Below are positions 39,894 to 49,248 of a DNA stretch of 64,000 nt, piece after piece. This stretch comes from Marinobacter similis. GTDB taxonomy: Bacteria; Pseudomonadota; Gammaproteobacteria; Pseudomonadales; Oleiphilaceae. The position numbers and the translations under genes are program-made. Position 1 is the stretch's first letter, and the number at the start of each line of letters is the position of its first letter. Below the pieces are notes generated by a model. The model did not search any database, was not told the DNA's origin, and saw only the letters and a program-made list of their open reading frames with translations. The DNA lies in assembly GCF_000830985.1 (NCBI RefSeq), contig NZ_CP007151.1:2232001-2296000 (forward strand), written 5' to 3'.

Positions 39894-42169
39894 ATGTCTG
39901 TGGCCCGTTCCCTGCACCTGATCATTCTTTTTTTGCTGGCGCTGATGCTGCCCGGCACAGTCACAGCTGCATCTCAGCCGGTGGCCGAGGGTTGGGAATA
40001 TCGCTGGGGGGATTCACCCTTTGGCGCCGATGGCACTCCCGACTGGGTCCAACAGGACGCGCCGACTGAGTGGCAGAGCATTGGCTTTCCCTCCAATCCG
40101 CCTGATCGAAAGGGGCAGGAACATGTCTGGTACCGGGTAACTCTGCCTTCCGGCGATTTCCAGGAGCCTGTGCTGTACATCTTCAGTGTCGATATCATCT
40201 TTCAGGTGTATCTGGGCGCCGACAAGATCTATCAGTATGGCACCCTCGATAGTGACGGCCGAGGTTCGTTTGAAGGTTGGCCCTGGCACGCCATACCACT
40301 GCCCGAGGATTACCATAGTGAGCCAATCTATTTCAGGGTATTTTCAGACTACACTGACATCGGACTCTGGGGGGAAGTCGCGATTATGGACTACACCGAT
40401 CTGGTGTTGTTCACCCTGAAAAACTCTCTGAAGGCGTTGATCGTGGCGGGCTTTGCTGCCTTATCGCGATTCTGGCGCTGATATTTGCCCTGCTGCAAAC
40501 GGAAAAGAAGACCTTCGCCTGTATTGCCCTGTTTGCCATGTCAGCAGGCTTGATGCTGGTGGCCGAAAGCCAGGCCAGCCTGCTGATCTTTTATAAGCCA
40601 TTATTGTGGGATTATCTGGCCGCGGGCTCTTATTACATGCTGCCGGTGGCATTGGCTCTGATGCTGGAACATTGGCTGTCTGATCATCGTCCCTGGCTGA
40701 TTAACCGGATCTGGAAGCTGCATCTGGTGTACTTGGTGGGCGCAATCGGTTTGTCTCTGTCCGGGCTGGTGGATTTGTCGTCGACCTTCCCGGTTTTTGA
40801 TGCCCTGTTTCTTATCACCGTAACCTGTATGGCTTCGGTGGCGGTACGACGTTTCCGTCATCTGTTGCGGGAACAGCGGGTTTTGCTGGTGACTTATGGT
40901 GTGTTCTGCGCTTTGTTGGTGGCCGACATGGCAGTGGCTCATGGCGTGTTGCCGTGGGGCCGGATACCGGTTAGCTGGGGCATTCTGGTGTTCCTGCTGG
41001 CTGTGGTGTGGATTGCGCTGTGGCATTACGCGCGCACTCAGAAGGCACTGACTCAGCTGGCGATTTCCCTGGAGCAAAAGGTGGCGGAGCGCACCGAACG
41101 AGCAGAATCCCTGGCTCGCCGCGAGCAGGCACGGGTGCGACTGCTGACCTTTGAAAACGAAAAAAACCGGGTGCTGGGCGATATGATCACCCAGTTACAG
41201 GACTGCCTGAACCTGGGGCAAGCCTACGCCGTTCTGACCGGCAGCTTGCCGGATCTGTGCAGCCCCCTGCGTGGTGCGCTGTACCGGCGCACGCCTGGTG
41301 AGGCCTATGAGAGGCTCTCGCAATGGGGGCAGGAAGGCGAGAGTTCCGCTATGCCGCTTCAGCTCAATACCAGCGATGGTTTGCCAAGGCCTTCGGAGCT
41401 GCCGCCGGCCTCGTCCGAAGCGGCGACATCGGATCGGGAACGGTCGAGGGCCAACCAGCAGCTTTGTTTCTGGATTAACGTGGAATCCGCCAGTGATGGT
41501 CTGGTGACCGATAGCATAATGCTGCTGGAAAGTGAGGGCCTGTTCGATGCCGCCGGAAGCGAGTACGGCGTGGCACGGCTGTTTGCGGTCTTGAATCAGG
41601 CCATCCAGCGCATCGGCATCACCCTGTCCAAAATATCCTTGCGTGAGGAGCTGCAGAAATTCTCCTACGAAGACGCGTTAACCGGCCTGAAAAACCGGCG
41701 CTACTTTGATCAGCTGTTTCATCACCAGTGTGCCGTAGCTCAGCGCGGGCGCACCCCGCTGTCGTTGTTGGTTGTTGATATCGACCATTTCAAAGTCTTC
41801 AACGACACCCATGGACACGAAGCTGGTGACCGGGCGCTGCAATCCGTTGCCTCTGTGTTGCTGAACCAGTTCAGGGAAAGCGACATTGTGTGCCGATTTG
41901 GCGGCGAGGAGTTTGTGGTGATCCTGCCGGGGGCGATGACCGATGATGGCAGAGAACGGGCACAGAGCCTGTGCGATGCTGTGGCTGATGTTGATGTGGT
42001 TTTCGAAGGCCGGAATCTCGGCGCGGTGACGGTGTCGGTGGGCGTGGCCAGTTGGCCAGAAGCTGACGGCGAGCCGCGTCAACTGCTCAGCCTTGCTGAC
42101 CAGGCGCTTTACCAGGCCAAGGAAGAAGGGCGCAATCGGGTCTGGATTCATGGCGGCCAGGCCGCCTAG
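39894..42169 (+). CDS. 7TM-type membrane diguanylate cyclase
   Basis: About 758 residues. A signal-like helix leads a periplasmic beta-rich sensor (residues 30-180, 'HVWYRVTLPSGDFQEPVLYI'), followed by about seven helices (190-400), a coiled coil ('LEQKVAERTERAESLARREQ'), a GAF-like region, and a C-terminal GGDEF domain. The GGDEF has active 'CRFGGEEFVVIL' and the inhibitory I-site RxxD ('RESD') five residues before it. The frame breaks near 40462; one C restores 'AALIAILALIFALLQ'. It would make c-di-GMP in response to an external signal. The ATG at 39894 is preferred to a TTG at 39861. Confidence 0.88.
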
Positions 42170-42178
42170 GATTACGAG

Positions 42179-42617
42179 TCAGACCACAAGCACAGGGCAC
42201 TTGGCGTTGGACGCCACCCGATGGGAGACGCTGCCGAGCAGAATGCCGTCTTTGTCGCTGTGAGTACCTTGGTACCCACAACGATCAGGTCGCTTCCTTG
42301 TCCTGAGCGAACTTGATGATCACTTTTGACGGACGGCCGCCTTTGACAAAGCCCCGTACCTTGGTGGCGCCGTGCGACTTTGCCAGATCTTTGGCGTGGT
42401 TGACCACCTCTTTGGCGTATTCCGAGAGCACTTTATCGGGGATGTCCATGCCCGGAGGCCTGCCAATCGACAGCGAAGCCTCGAACAGGCTGTGGTGCTT
42501 GTACACGCACAGCAGGTAGATCTCGGCATCGGTTAGCTGCTGCAGTTCAATGGCCTTGTCCATGGCCTTGAGGGATGTCTTGGAGCCATCAACGGCGACC
42601 AGGATCCTTTTGAACAT
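42179..42617 (-). CDS. teaD: TeaD-like universal stress protein
   Basis: UspA-fold protein, about 147 residues. 'MFKRILVAVDGSKTSLKAMD' opens it, and the ATP-binding end reads, after two corrections near 42293 and 42265, 'LLGSVSHRVASNAKCPVLVV' to the stop at 42179. It ends the tea operon, as in Halomonas elongata, where TeaD binds ATP and modulates ectoine uptake by TeaABC. The two breaks lie in one 30-base stretch, so the middle is not certain. Confidence 0.8.
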
Positions 42618-42644
42618 GGTTCTCTCCTTAAGCCTCAGGGCCGG

Positions 42645-43937
42645 TTACGGGTCAGTCCCTGAAGCAACGTCACGCAGGAACAGGGCAATGTCGGGGAACG
42701 CGATGATCAACCCGGCGGCTGCCACCAGGATGAAAATGAACGGTGGCGTGCCACGGATAACCTCCAGATACGGCCGCTTAAAGATGGCGATCGCAGTGAA
42801 TATGTCACAGCCAAACGGCGGCGTCGCCGAGCCTATGGCCACCTGCAGGGTGATAAGCACGCCTACCAATACCGGATCCAGTCCCGTGGATTGAATGGCC
42901 GGCGCAAAGATGGGCGTCAGTACCAGAATGACCACGATCGGATCGACGAACATACAGGCAATGAAGAACGCCACGCAGATTGCGACCAAGACGCCGACCG
43001 GACCGGCCTCGTTAACGCCCACTGCTTCCAGAATAGCTTGCGGAATCTGGGCAAACGAAATGATCCATGAAAAGCCGTTGCCCACGGCCACCAGAATAAA
43101 CACCACTGCGGTGATCAGGCCGGTGGACTTGGCAATGCGGTAGATATCCGTCAGTTTCAGCTCCCGGAACACCACGAACTCCAGCAGGAAGGCGTAGAGC
43201 ACGCACACCGCAGCGGCCTCGGTCGGGCTGAAAATGCCGCCGTAGATACCACCGACGATGATCACCGGGAAAAACAGTGGCCACAGGGCGTCGCGGACCG
43301 ACACTGCGCGCTGGCCCCAAGAGGCTTTTTCCTCTGTGGGCACGTTGTTCTTATAGGCGTAGATCAGGCAGTAGATGGAAAACATGAACAGGATCAGGAC
43401 GCCGGGGCCAATACCGGCAATGAACAGCTCGGCAATGGAGGTTCCCGAGATAACCCCGTAAATGATCATGCCAATGCTGGGCGGGATCAGGAAGGCAATG
43501 TCACTGGCGTTGATGATCAGGGCCAGGGTAAACGGGTCTGAGTAGCCGGCTTTCAGCATTTTCGGACGGAGCGGCGAGCCAACGGCGACCACGGTAGCCT
43601 GGGTGGACCCGGAAACGGCACCAAAAAGGGTGCAAGACGTTGCGGTGCTGATCGCTAGCCCGCCTTTGAAGTGGCCAATGAAGGCCATAACCATATTGAT
43701 CAACCGGTCGGCCGACTGGCCTCGGGTCATGATGTCAGCAGCCAGGATGAACATGGGCACGGCAATCAGCGAGGCCGGCCGGATTCCCCCCATCATCTGC
43801 TGGATAAAGGTGCCCATCTGGCCAAAGCCATCGAACATCGTTACAAAGCCGAACACCGCGGCGGCGATCAGCGGAACCATCATCGGGAAGCCGAGCAGCA
43901 ACAACCCGATCATGATCAACATCATTGTAGTTGCCAT
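42645..43937 (-). CDS. teaC: Ectoine TRAP transporter large permease TeaC
   Basis: 430-residue DctM-type TRAP permease with about 12 helices ('MATTMMLIMIGLLLLGFPMM' at the start; 'FGAVSGSTQATVVAVGSPLR', 'INASDIAFLIPPSIGMIIYG', and 'LQVAIGSATPPFGCDIFTAI' near the end are family motifs). It couples uptake to the Na+ gradient. It lies 28 bases upstream of teaD in the same strand order teaA-teaB-teaC-teaD. Frame intact. Confidence 0.9.
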   Translation of the reverse strand: MATTMMLIMIGLLLLGFPMMVPLIAAAVFGFVTMFDGFGQMGTFIQQMMGGIRPASLIAVPMFILAADIMTRGQSADRLINMVMAFIGHFKGGLAISTATSCTLFGAVSGSTQATVVAVGSPLRPKMLKAGYSDPFTLALIINASDIAFLIPPSIGMIIYGVISGTSIAELFIAGIGPGVLILFMFSIYCLIYAYKNNVPTEEKASWGQRAVSVRDALWPLFFPVIIVGGIYGGIFSPTEAAAVCVLYAFLLEFVVFRELKLTDIYRIAKSTGLITAVVFILVAVGNGFSWIISFAQIPQAILEAVGVNEAGPVGVLVAICVAFFIACMFVDPIVVILVLTPIFAPAIQSTGLDPVLVGVLITLQVAIGSATPPFGCDIFTAIAIFKRPYLEVIRGTPPFIFILVAAAGLIIAFPDIALFLRDVASGTDP

Positions 43938-43972
43938 GTTTTTCTATCCTTACCTGGTATCAGCTGCGTGGT

Positions 43973-44566
43973 TCATACTTCTGATTCGGTATCGCTGTAG
44001 CCATCAACCACCCCGGTTGAGAGATACACGTCTTTGCTGGTCAAGTTTTTGACAGCAGTGAGAAAGTACTGAATGCCGGTTATGGCAAAGCCGACGGGTG
44101 CCCAGACATAGATCCACCAGATTTCGAAACCGAGCGCCGGCAGGATCCGGCCGCGACTGTAGAGAGTCTCGACGTAACCGAATGAGTGATAACACAGGAA
44201 AAACATCACCACGGAGGTGAAGAGGGCAATGAAGATCATCAGGACCTTGCGGCCTTTGGCGGGGAAGGCGTCGTAGACCGCGGACATACGGATGTGGCGA
44301 CCATGGCGTGCGGCGTAGCCGATACCGGCAAAGGTGATCAGGATGATGAGGATCCGGTTAATCTCACCGGAGAAGAACAACCCTTCGCCGAAGACAAAAC
44401 GGGCAATGACGTTTACGCAGGTGTTAATGGCCATCAGGATGACCCCAACCGCCAGCATTACCGCTTCAATCTTACTGATCCAGACATCGATGGTTCCCAG
44501 AAACCCGGGCAGGCCCGATTCGTAGCTGCCTGTATCGTCCTCTAAATCCGGGGAGTTCTCGGACAT
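43973..44566 (-). CDS. teaB: Ectoine TRAP transporter small permease TeaB
   Basis: 197-residue DctQ-type membrane protein with four helices ('AVMLAVGVILMAINTCVNVI', 'INRILIILITFAGIGYAARHGRHI', and two more). An acidic N-terminus 'MSENSPDLEDDTGSYES' precedes them. The frame is open upstream, but the ATG at 44566 gives the natural start. It partners TeaC. Confidence 0.9.
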   Translation of the reverse strand: MSENSPDLEDDTGSYESGLPGFLGTIDVWISKIEAVMLAVGVILMAINTCVNVIARFVFGEGLFFSGEINRILIILITFAGIGYAARHGRHIRMSAVYDAFPAKGRKVLMIFIALFTSVVMFFLCYHSFGYVETLYSRGRILPALGFEIWWIYVWAPVGFAITGIQYFLTAVKNLTSKDVYLSTGVVDGYSDTESEV

Positions 44567-44634
44567 GGGTTCTGCTCCAGAACATGCTGCGCCCGGCCGG
44601 TAGGCTGCCCCCGGCGGCGCGGGGTTAAGAGACT

Positions 44635-44660
44635 GGCCCACCGGCTGGCGCCGGCGGGCC
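44635..44660 (-). promoter_or_regulatory. Stable RNA hairpin between teaA and teaB
   Basis: On the minus strand, GGCCCGCCGG-CGCCAG-CCGGTGGGCC makes a ten-pair stem with a single G-U pair, 30 bases after the teaA stop. There is no T tract. Such hairpins after a binding-protein gene often protect that mRNA or cause partial termination, giving more binding protein than permease. Confidence 0.6.
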
Positions 44661-44689
44661 GTGGTGCATCAGAAATGATGCGGGTCAGA

Positions 44690-45718
44690 TTACTTGCTCT
44701 GAACTTCTTTCAGGTCTTCCTTGAACTGGTTCAGCAGCTCTTTGCCGCTTTCGCCGGTCATTTCGATGTACTTTTGCTCAACCTGAGGAGCGCGATCCTT
44801 GAATGCCTTGATCTGCTCGTCGTTCAGACGGGTCACAGTAACGTCATCAGAGGCCTTCTGGATTTTGGCCAGTGCTTCGTCGGCCAGACCATCGATGTGC
44901 TTGATGATTTCTTCGAAGGCGTAATCAGAGGCCATCTGCACCAGCTCTTTGTCCTGCGGTGCCAGGTCCTCGTAGAAGCTCTTGTTCGCCATCATGGCGG
45001 TGGTGAACCAGCCGTGGCTGGTAAAGACCAGGTTCGGAGATACTTCATACAGACCGCCGGACTCGATCCAGAAAATCGGGTTTTCCTGACCCTGAATCAT
45101 GTTGGTCTGCAGGGCACCGTACACTTCACCCCAGGGCAGCGGAGTCGGGGTGGCACCAAAGGCGCTGTAGGTTTCCGACAGCAGCGGGTTGGTCATAACC
45201 CGGATCTTCTTGTTGTTGAAGTCCTCAGGCTTGGTCACCGGCTCGTCTACGGTCACGACCATCTCGCCTTCCGGGTACATCTTCAGCAGCTCAAGACCTT
45301 TTTCTGCATACAGCTCGGGGAAGTCTTCGTTGATCGCTTCACTTTCACGGAAGAAGGTGATGACCGTGTCCATGTCTGTGGGCATCAGATAAGGGATAAA
45401 GAAAATCTGTGCTTCGGGAATCAGCGCGCCGGTGAAACCAGGGGACTGGTTAACAAAGTTAAGAATGCCGGCCTGAGTCTGCTCCATGATGTCGTCAGAC
45501 TCGCCGAGCTCGCCGAAGCGATAGATCTGCAGGGTGTGCTCGGAGTTGTTCTCGATGTATTCCTTGAATTTATAAGCGAACACGTCCTGAACGTCGCCCT
45601 CATATTCCTCGTGCGCATAGCGCCAGTTGGCGGCGTTAACAGAGTTGGCGGCGGTCATGGCCGCAAAAGCGAACGCGGAAATTCCAGCCAGTTTCTTCAG
45701 TTTACTTATGCTGCTCAT
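44690..45718 (-). CDS. teaA: Ectoine-binding TRAP protein TeaA
   Basis: 342-residue secreted TRAP binding protein. The signal peptide 'MSSISKLKKLAGISAFAFA' ends near 'NSVNA', and the mature protein starts 'ANWRYAHEEYEGDVQDVFAY'. This start, 'GELGESDDIMEQTQAGILNF' and 'GLYEVSPNLVFTSHGWFTTA' closely match what I recall of Halomonas elongata TeaA, the high-affinity ectoine/hydroxyectoine binder. The ATG at 45718 has GGAG eight bases upstream; an open frame to 45778 is non-coding leader. Uptake of ectoine serves osmoprotection and can feed carbon and nitrogen. Regulation is probably osmotic; the 140-base AT-rich leader upstream holds no clear -35/-10. Confidence 0.88.
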   Translation of the reverse strand: MSSISKLKKLAGISAFAFAAMTAANSVNAANWRYAHEEYEGDVQDVFAYKFKEYIENNSEHTLQIYRFGELGESDDIMEQTQAGILNFVNQSPGFTGALIPEAQIFFIPYLMPTDMDTVITFFRESEAINEDFPELYAEKGLELLKMYPEGEMVVTVDEPVTKPEDFNNKKIRVMTNPLLSETYSAFGATPTPLPWGEVYGALQTNMIQGQENPIFWIESGGLYEVSPNLVFTSHGWFTTAMMANKSFYEDLAPQDKELVQMASDYAFEEIIKHIDGLADEALAKIQKASDDVTVTRLNDEQIKAFKDRAPQVEQKYIEMTGESGKELLNQFKEDLKEVQSK

Positions 45719-45859
45719 CGGGTTTTCTCCGTCCATTTTATTAACGAAACTTATCATTCCATCAATAAAGACTGGCAAAACAACGACGTTTTCGCAAGGA
45801 AACTACCAAAACAATAATTTCAAGCCATAATTTTGAACTGATATTGCAAGTGCATGAAA

Positions 45860-46393
45860 TTAGTCTTTATTCAGGTCAGCGCGGCAAAGTTCAAGAAACA
45901 GCCGGAACTCCGAGACCACGCGATCGACGCTGTTTTCGAGCCGATGGCCATCGGGCAGCACCAGCGCCGGCAGTGCCTGTTCCCGCGCCAGCTCAAGCAC
46001 CGGCATAACCGGCACCACGTCGTCGTCCCAGCCGTGAATGATCTGGCAGTGGCGGGCCTGAATCCGTGGGCTTGATTGCGGGTAGCCAGTCATGGCCAGC
46101 GCGGGGGCCAGCAGGAAACAACCCAGCACCGGTGAATCCGCGCTGGTTTGAGCGCACACCCAGCCGCCCATGCTGGATCCCGCTAACACCGTTCGTGCCG
46201 GATCGGCGCCGGCCTCGGCCATGGCAGCCGCCATTTGCTCAAGCCGGGTGGCCGGCACCTTGGTGCTGCGATGGTCGACTGCGATGGCGGTTACCCCGGG
46301 AAAACTCTCGGCAACGGCTTTCATGGCCTGAATTTTGGTGCCACCGGGGCCACTTTCCAGGCCGTGGGATAGCAGTACGTGCAGGTCAGGCAT
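45860..46393 (-). CDS. YqiA/RssA-like alpha/beta hydrolase
   Basis: 177-residue serine hydrolase. 'LHVLLSHGLESGPGGTKIQAM' opens the fold, the nucleophile is Ser in 'VLAGSSMGGWVCAQ', and 'IIHGWDDDVVPV' carries the Asp; a His follows in 'LPDGHRLENS'. The family acts on short acyl or thioester bonds; the substrate is not known. I start at the ATG at 46393; the longer open frame contains a 12-base repeat that encodes low-complexity residues. Confidence 0.85.
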   Translation of the reverse strand: MPDLHVLLSHGLESGPGGTKIQAMKAVAESFPGVTAIAVDHRSTKVPATRLEQMAAAMAEAGADPARTVLAGSSMGGWVCAQTSADSPVLGCFLLAPALAMTGYPQSSPRIQARHCQIIHGWDDDVVPVMPVLELAREQALPALVLPDGHRLENSVDRVVSEFRLFLELCRADLNKD

Positions 46394-46428
46394 TGTCTTG
46401 GTCCTTGCTCTGGTTGGGTTTGTTGGAG

Positions 46429-46476
46429 ACTTGTCTGGAAAGTTGTCTGGAAAGTTGTTTGGAAGATTGCTGGGCT
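46429..46476. repeat. 12-bp tandem repeat, about three and a half copies
   Basis: Consecutive units acttgtctggaa, agttgtctggaa, agttgtttggaa and gattgctgggct, with the last degenerate. They lie 36 bases upstream of the hydrolase start. If a start upstream were used, they would encode a repeated N-F-P-D-like tetrapeptide. Confidence 0.75.
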
Positions 46477-46596
46477 GGTTGCTGATCACGGGCAATCTAG
46501 TGGCAGAAGCCGGGCCTGTCCAGCTGGGGGAGGCGTGATTGGAACCGTTTTCGGGCCCCGTTCGTAAAACCGGTAGGTAACGAGGGGGAATACACG

Positions 46597-47148
46597 ATGA
46601 TCAGAGTAACGATCGGGCTTTTGCTCACTATCCTGGTGACGCCCGCAATCCAGGCCTCTGAGCCGGAAGCAGCCGCATGTCCGGCCTTTCTGGACCACGA
46701 CCTGCGCAAGCTCCATTCTACCGATGCAGTGAATCTTTGTGACCTGGCAGCAGGCAAGCCTATGCTGGTTGTGAATACCGCCAGCCATTGTGGTTACACC
46801 GGGCAGTTCGGGGGCTTGCAGGCGATCCACGATCAATACCGTGATCAGGGGCTAGTCGTAGTTGGTTTTGCCAGCAACGACTTCCGGCAGGAAGCTTCCA
46901 GCGAGAAAGAAGCGGCGTCGGTGTGCTACAAGAATTTTGGTGTCGAGTTCACCATGATCGCGCCCGGCCCGGTGACCGGGGCGGACGCCACGCCGTTATT
47001 TGCGTACATCAACGAGCAAAGCACGCCACCCCAGTGGAACTTCTCGAAATACCTGGTCGACCGCAATGGCCAGGTGCTTGAGGCCTTCCCAAGCTGGGTT
47101 GGACCGTCTGACCCGAAGTTGATTCGGGCCATCGAGTCGGTGCTCTAG
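46597..47148 (+). CDS. Periplasmic glutathione peroxidase-like protein
   Basis: 183-residue secreted peroxidase. Signal peptide 'MIRVTIGLLLTILVTPAIQA' then the Gpx fold: peroxidatic Cys in 'LVVNTASHCGYTGQFGGLQA', 'VVGFASNDFRQE' and 'PQWNFSKYLVDRNGQVLEAF', which contains the Trp and Asn of the active site. It likely reduces peroxides in the periplasm using thiols or thioredoxin-like partners. Frame intact. Confidence 0.88.
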   Translation: MIRVTIGLLLTILVTPAIQASEPEAAACPAFLDHDLRKLHSTDAVNLCDLAAGKPMLVVNTASHCGYTGQFGGLQAIHDQYRDQGLVVVGFASNDFRQEASSEKEAASVCYKNFGVEFTMIAPGPVTGADATPLFAYINEQSTPPQWNFSKYLVDRNGQVLEAFPSWVGPSDPKLIRAIESVL

Positions 47149-47153
47149 CGCGA

Positions 47154-48143
47154 TCAGGTCCGGGTTTGGGCCAAAATATCGAGGGCGCGACGACGGTGGG
47201 CCGGATCGTAGATGTCGATGGTGAACATCAGCTCGTCCACCTCCACGCCGGCCAACAGGTTATCAAGCTGGCGGTTCAGGTCGTTGGCATCGCCCATCAT
47301 TTGTAGCGAGAGGAAATCCTGAACGCTGGCTTTCTCGCCGGCGTTCCAGAGCCCGTTCATGGACTCGACTGGCGGACGCATCCACAGCGGCTGCCCCCGG
47401 AACAGAGAGAGGATGCGCTGGTAGCTGGTGGTCGCCAGGAACTTCGCTTCCGACATGGAGTCGGCGGGAACGGCGGGAACCGCGAGCATGGCGTAGGGCC
47501 GATCCAGTCGTTCAGAGGGCTGGAAGTTATCCCGGTAGACACGCAGCGCCTCGCGATACAGTCGCGGCGCAAAGTGACCGGCGAAGGCATAGGGAAGGCC
47601 GCGCATAGCCGCCAGCTGGGCACTGTAGAGACTTGAACCCAAGAGCCAGATCGGCACCTCGGTGCCCGCCCCGGGAATGGCCTTCACCGCCTGGCCCGGA
47701 TGCAGCGGCCCCAACAGCTCCTGGAGCCGGGCCACATCTTCTGGAAATTGTTCCGCACCGAGGCCATCCCGGCGTAAAGCCTGAGCGGTAACAGGGTCAG
47801 TGCCGGGTGCCCGACCCAGGCCCAGATCAATGCGCCCCGGATAAAGGCTTTCCAGGGTTCCGAACTGTTCAGCAATGACCAATGGCGGGTGATTCGGCAG
47901 CATGACGCCGCCAGAGCCGACCCGGATCTGGTTGGTTTTGCCGGCGATGTGGCCAATCAGAACCGACGTGGCGGAGCTACTGATGCCCTCCATATTGTGG
48001 TGCTCGGCCAGCCAGAAGCGCTGGAACCCCAGAGCCTCCGCATGCTGGGCATAAGCGACGCTGTTGGCCAGGGTGGTACCAACAGAATCGCCTTCGCGTA
48101 CCGAGGCGAGTTCAAGCAGGGAGTAGTCAGGTCGGGTGGGCAT
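47154..48143 (-). CDS. LLM-class flavin-dependent oxidoreductase
   Basis: 329-residue luciferase-like monooxygenase-fold protein. '[20 protein letters not shown]' and '[20 protein letters not shown]' with '[20 protein letters not shown]' are the family's F420/FMN-binding signatures (MsnO8-like/alkanal monooxygenase alpha type). Substrate unknown. It lies six bases past the convergent glutathione peroxidase stop. Frame intact. Confidence 0.9.
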   Translation of the reverse strand: MPTRPDYSLLELASVREGDSVGTTLANSVAYAQHAEALGFQRFWLAEHHNMEGISSSATSVLIGHIAGKTNQIRVGSGGVMLPNHPPLVIAEQFGTLESLYPGRIDLGLGRAPGTDPVTAQALRRDGLGAEQFPEDVARLQELLGPLHPGQAVKAIPGAGTEVPIWLLGSSLYSAQLAAMRGLPYAFAGHFAPRLYREALRVYRDNFQPSERLDRPYAMLAVPAVPADSMSEAKFLATTSYQRILSLFRGQPLWMRPPVESMNGLWNAGEKASVQDFLSLQMMGDANDLNRQLDNLLAGVEVDELMFTIDIYDPAHRRRALDILAQTRT

Positions 48144-48281
48144 GGGGCTCCAGCAACATTCGTTTGTGAGACGGAAATCATGGTGCCGAAGTGGCAGGGT
48201 TTCAACCCGCCTGCGGGCATTCCCCCGATAGCTGGGTTACCATGCGCGCCCGTGCTTCATGCTTTTTGCTGTGGTGATCCC

Positions 48282-49154
48282 ATGCGCCTGATCCTGAGCC
48301 GAAAAGGCTTCGATTCCTCCGCCGGAGGCTGCCCGAGCCCAGTGCTGCCGGATGGCTCCCTGTGTGTGCTGCCGATACCCGATGCCCAATCCCGAATCCG
48401 TTACGACGACGTGCGCTTTGGCGAGCGTCGGCTGGGCAAGCTGGCCCGGGATCTGAGTGGCGGCCGGGTTCGGGGCGGCGACGGCGCTCACCTCGATCCA
48501 GATGTGCTGGCGGAGGCGTATCCCCGTGCAAAAGGCTGGCGCCCCGTGCTTGGCCAGACTGGTGCTGCCCAGGGTCACCTGCGCAACCAGGGTGTGACGG
48601 CCGGAGACCTGTTTCTGTTCTTCGGGGTGTTTCGTCACGCCGAACTCTGGCGTCGGCGCTGGCGTTTTGTGCCCGGCACCCGGCCATTTCATGCGCTCTG
48701 GGGCTGGCTGCATATTGGCGAAGTGGTGACTGTTGACGAGATGTCGGAGCAGGACTTGCCCTGGGCCCGGTATCATCCGCATTTGCACGGTGAGCCGGAT
48801 CCCGGCAACACCCTGTACCTGGCTTCGGACGGCTTGAAAATGCCGGGTCTGAGCCAGGACGTGCCCGGTGCAGGTGCATTCACTCTGCTGGATGCGCCCA
48901 AGGTTTTGAGTGACCCTGAAGGCCGGTTACCGACCCAGTGGCGCCTACCCGCCGCTTTTTATCCTGGCAATGATCGGCCGCCCTTGAGCTACCACACCAA
49001 GGCGGACCGCTGGCGGCTGGATGCGCCCTGGTGTTACCTGCAGTGCGCGGCCCGGGGCCAGGAGTTTGTTCTGGATCTGGCAGCGTATCCCGAACTGAAT
49101 CCCTGGCTGGCGTCGTTGCTCAGAACTGGTCATGGCTGGGCCCTGCGCAATTGA
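48282..49154 (+). CDS. Nmad3 (nucleotide-modification associated domain 3) protein
   Basis: 290-residue protein with the Nmad3 start 'MRLILSRKGFDSSAGGCPSP' and 'DGSLCVLPIPD'. Further motifs are 'PVLGQTGAAQGHLRNQGVTAGDLFLFFG' and 'HPHLHGEPDPGNTLYLASDG'. Nmad domains were named from genes linked to DNA base modification in phages and bacteria; the biochemical activity is unknown. Here it stands alone, with no base-modification or phage gene beside it. The ATG at 48282 is preferred over an open frame upstream that overlaps the LLM gene. Confidence 0.8.
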   Translation: MRLILSRKGFDSSAGGCPSPVLPDGSLCVLPIPDAQSRIRYDDVRFGERRLGKLARDLSGGRVRGGDGAHLDPDVLAEAYPRAKGWRPVLGQTGAAQGHLRNQGVTAGDLFLFFGVFRHAELWRRRWRFVPGTRPFHALWGWLHIGEVVTVDEMSEQDLPWARYHPHLHGEPDPGNTLYLASDGLKMPGLSQDVPGAGAFTLLDAPKVLSDPEGRLPTQWRLPAAFYPGNDRPPLSYHTKADRWRLDAPWCYLQCAARGQEFVLDLAAYPELNPWLASLLRTGHGWALRN

Positions 49155-49248
49155 CGTGATTGATCCATAATTTGGTATTACCCCTAAGATAGCAGGGCAT
49201 CAGGCTAACTTGTTGGCCGCATGGAACGATCAAAAAAGGACAACAACA

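Noticed and set aside
44675..45817. A 380-codon open frame opposite teaA
   Set aside because: Antisense to a gene with clear protein motifs; its own translation shows no family pattern. Long antisense frames are common in GC-rich genes.
45719..45859. A defined osmotic promoter for teaA
   Set aside because: The region is AT-rich and must hold the promoter, but no -35/-10 pair stands out enough to annotate.
46429..46476. CRISPR array
   Set aside because: The units are 12 bases with no spacers between them and no cas genes nearby.
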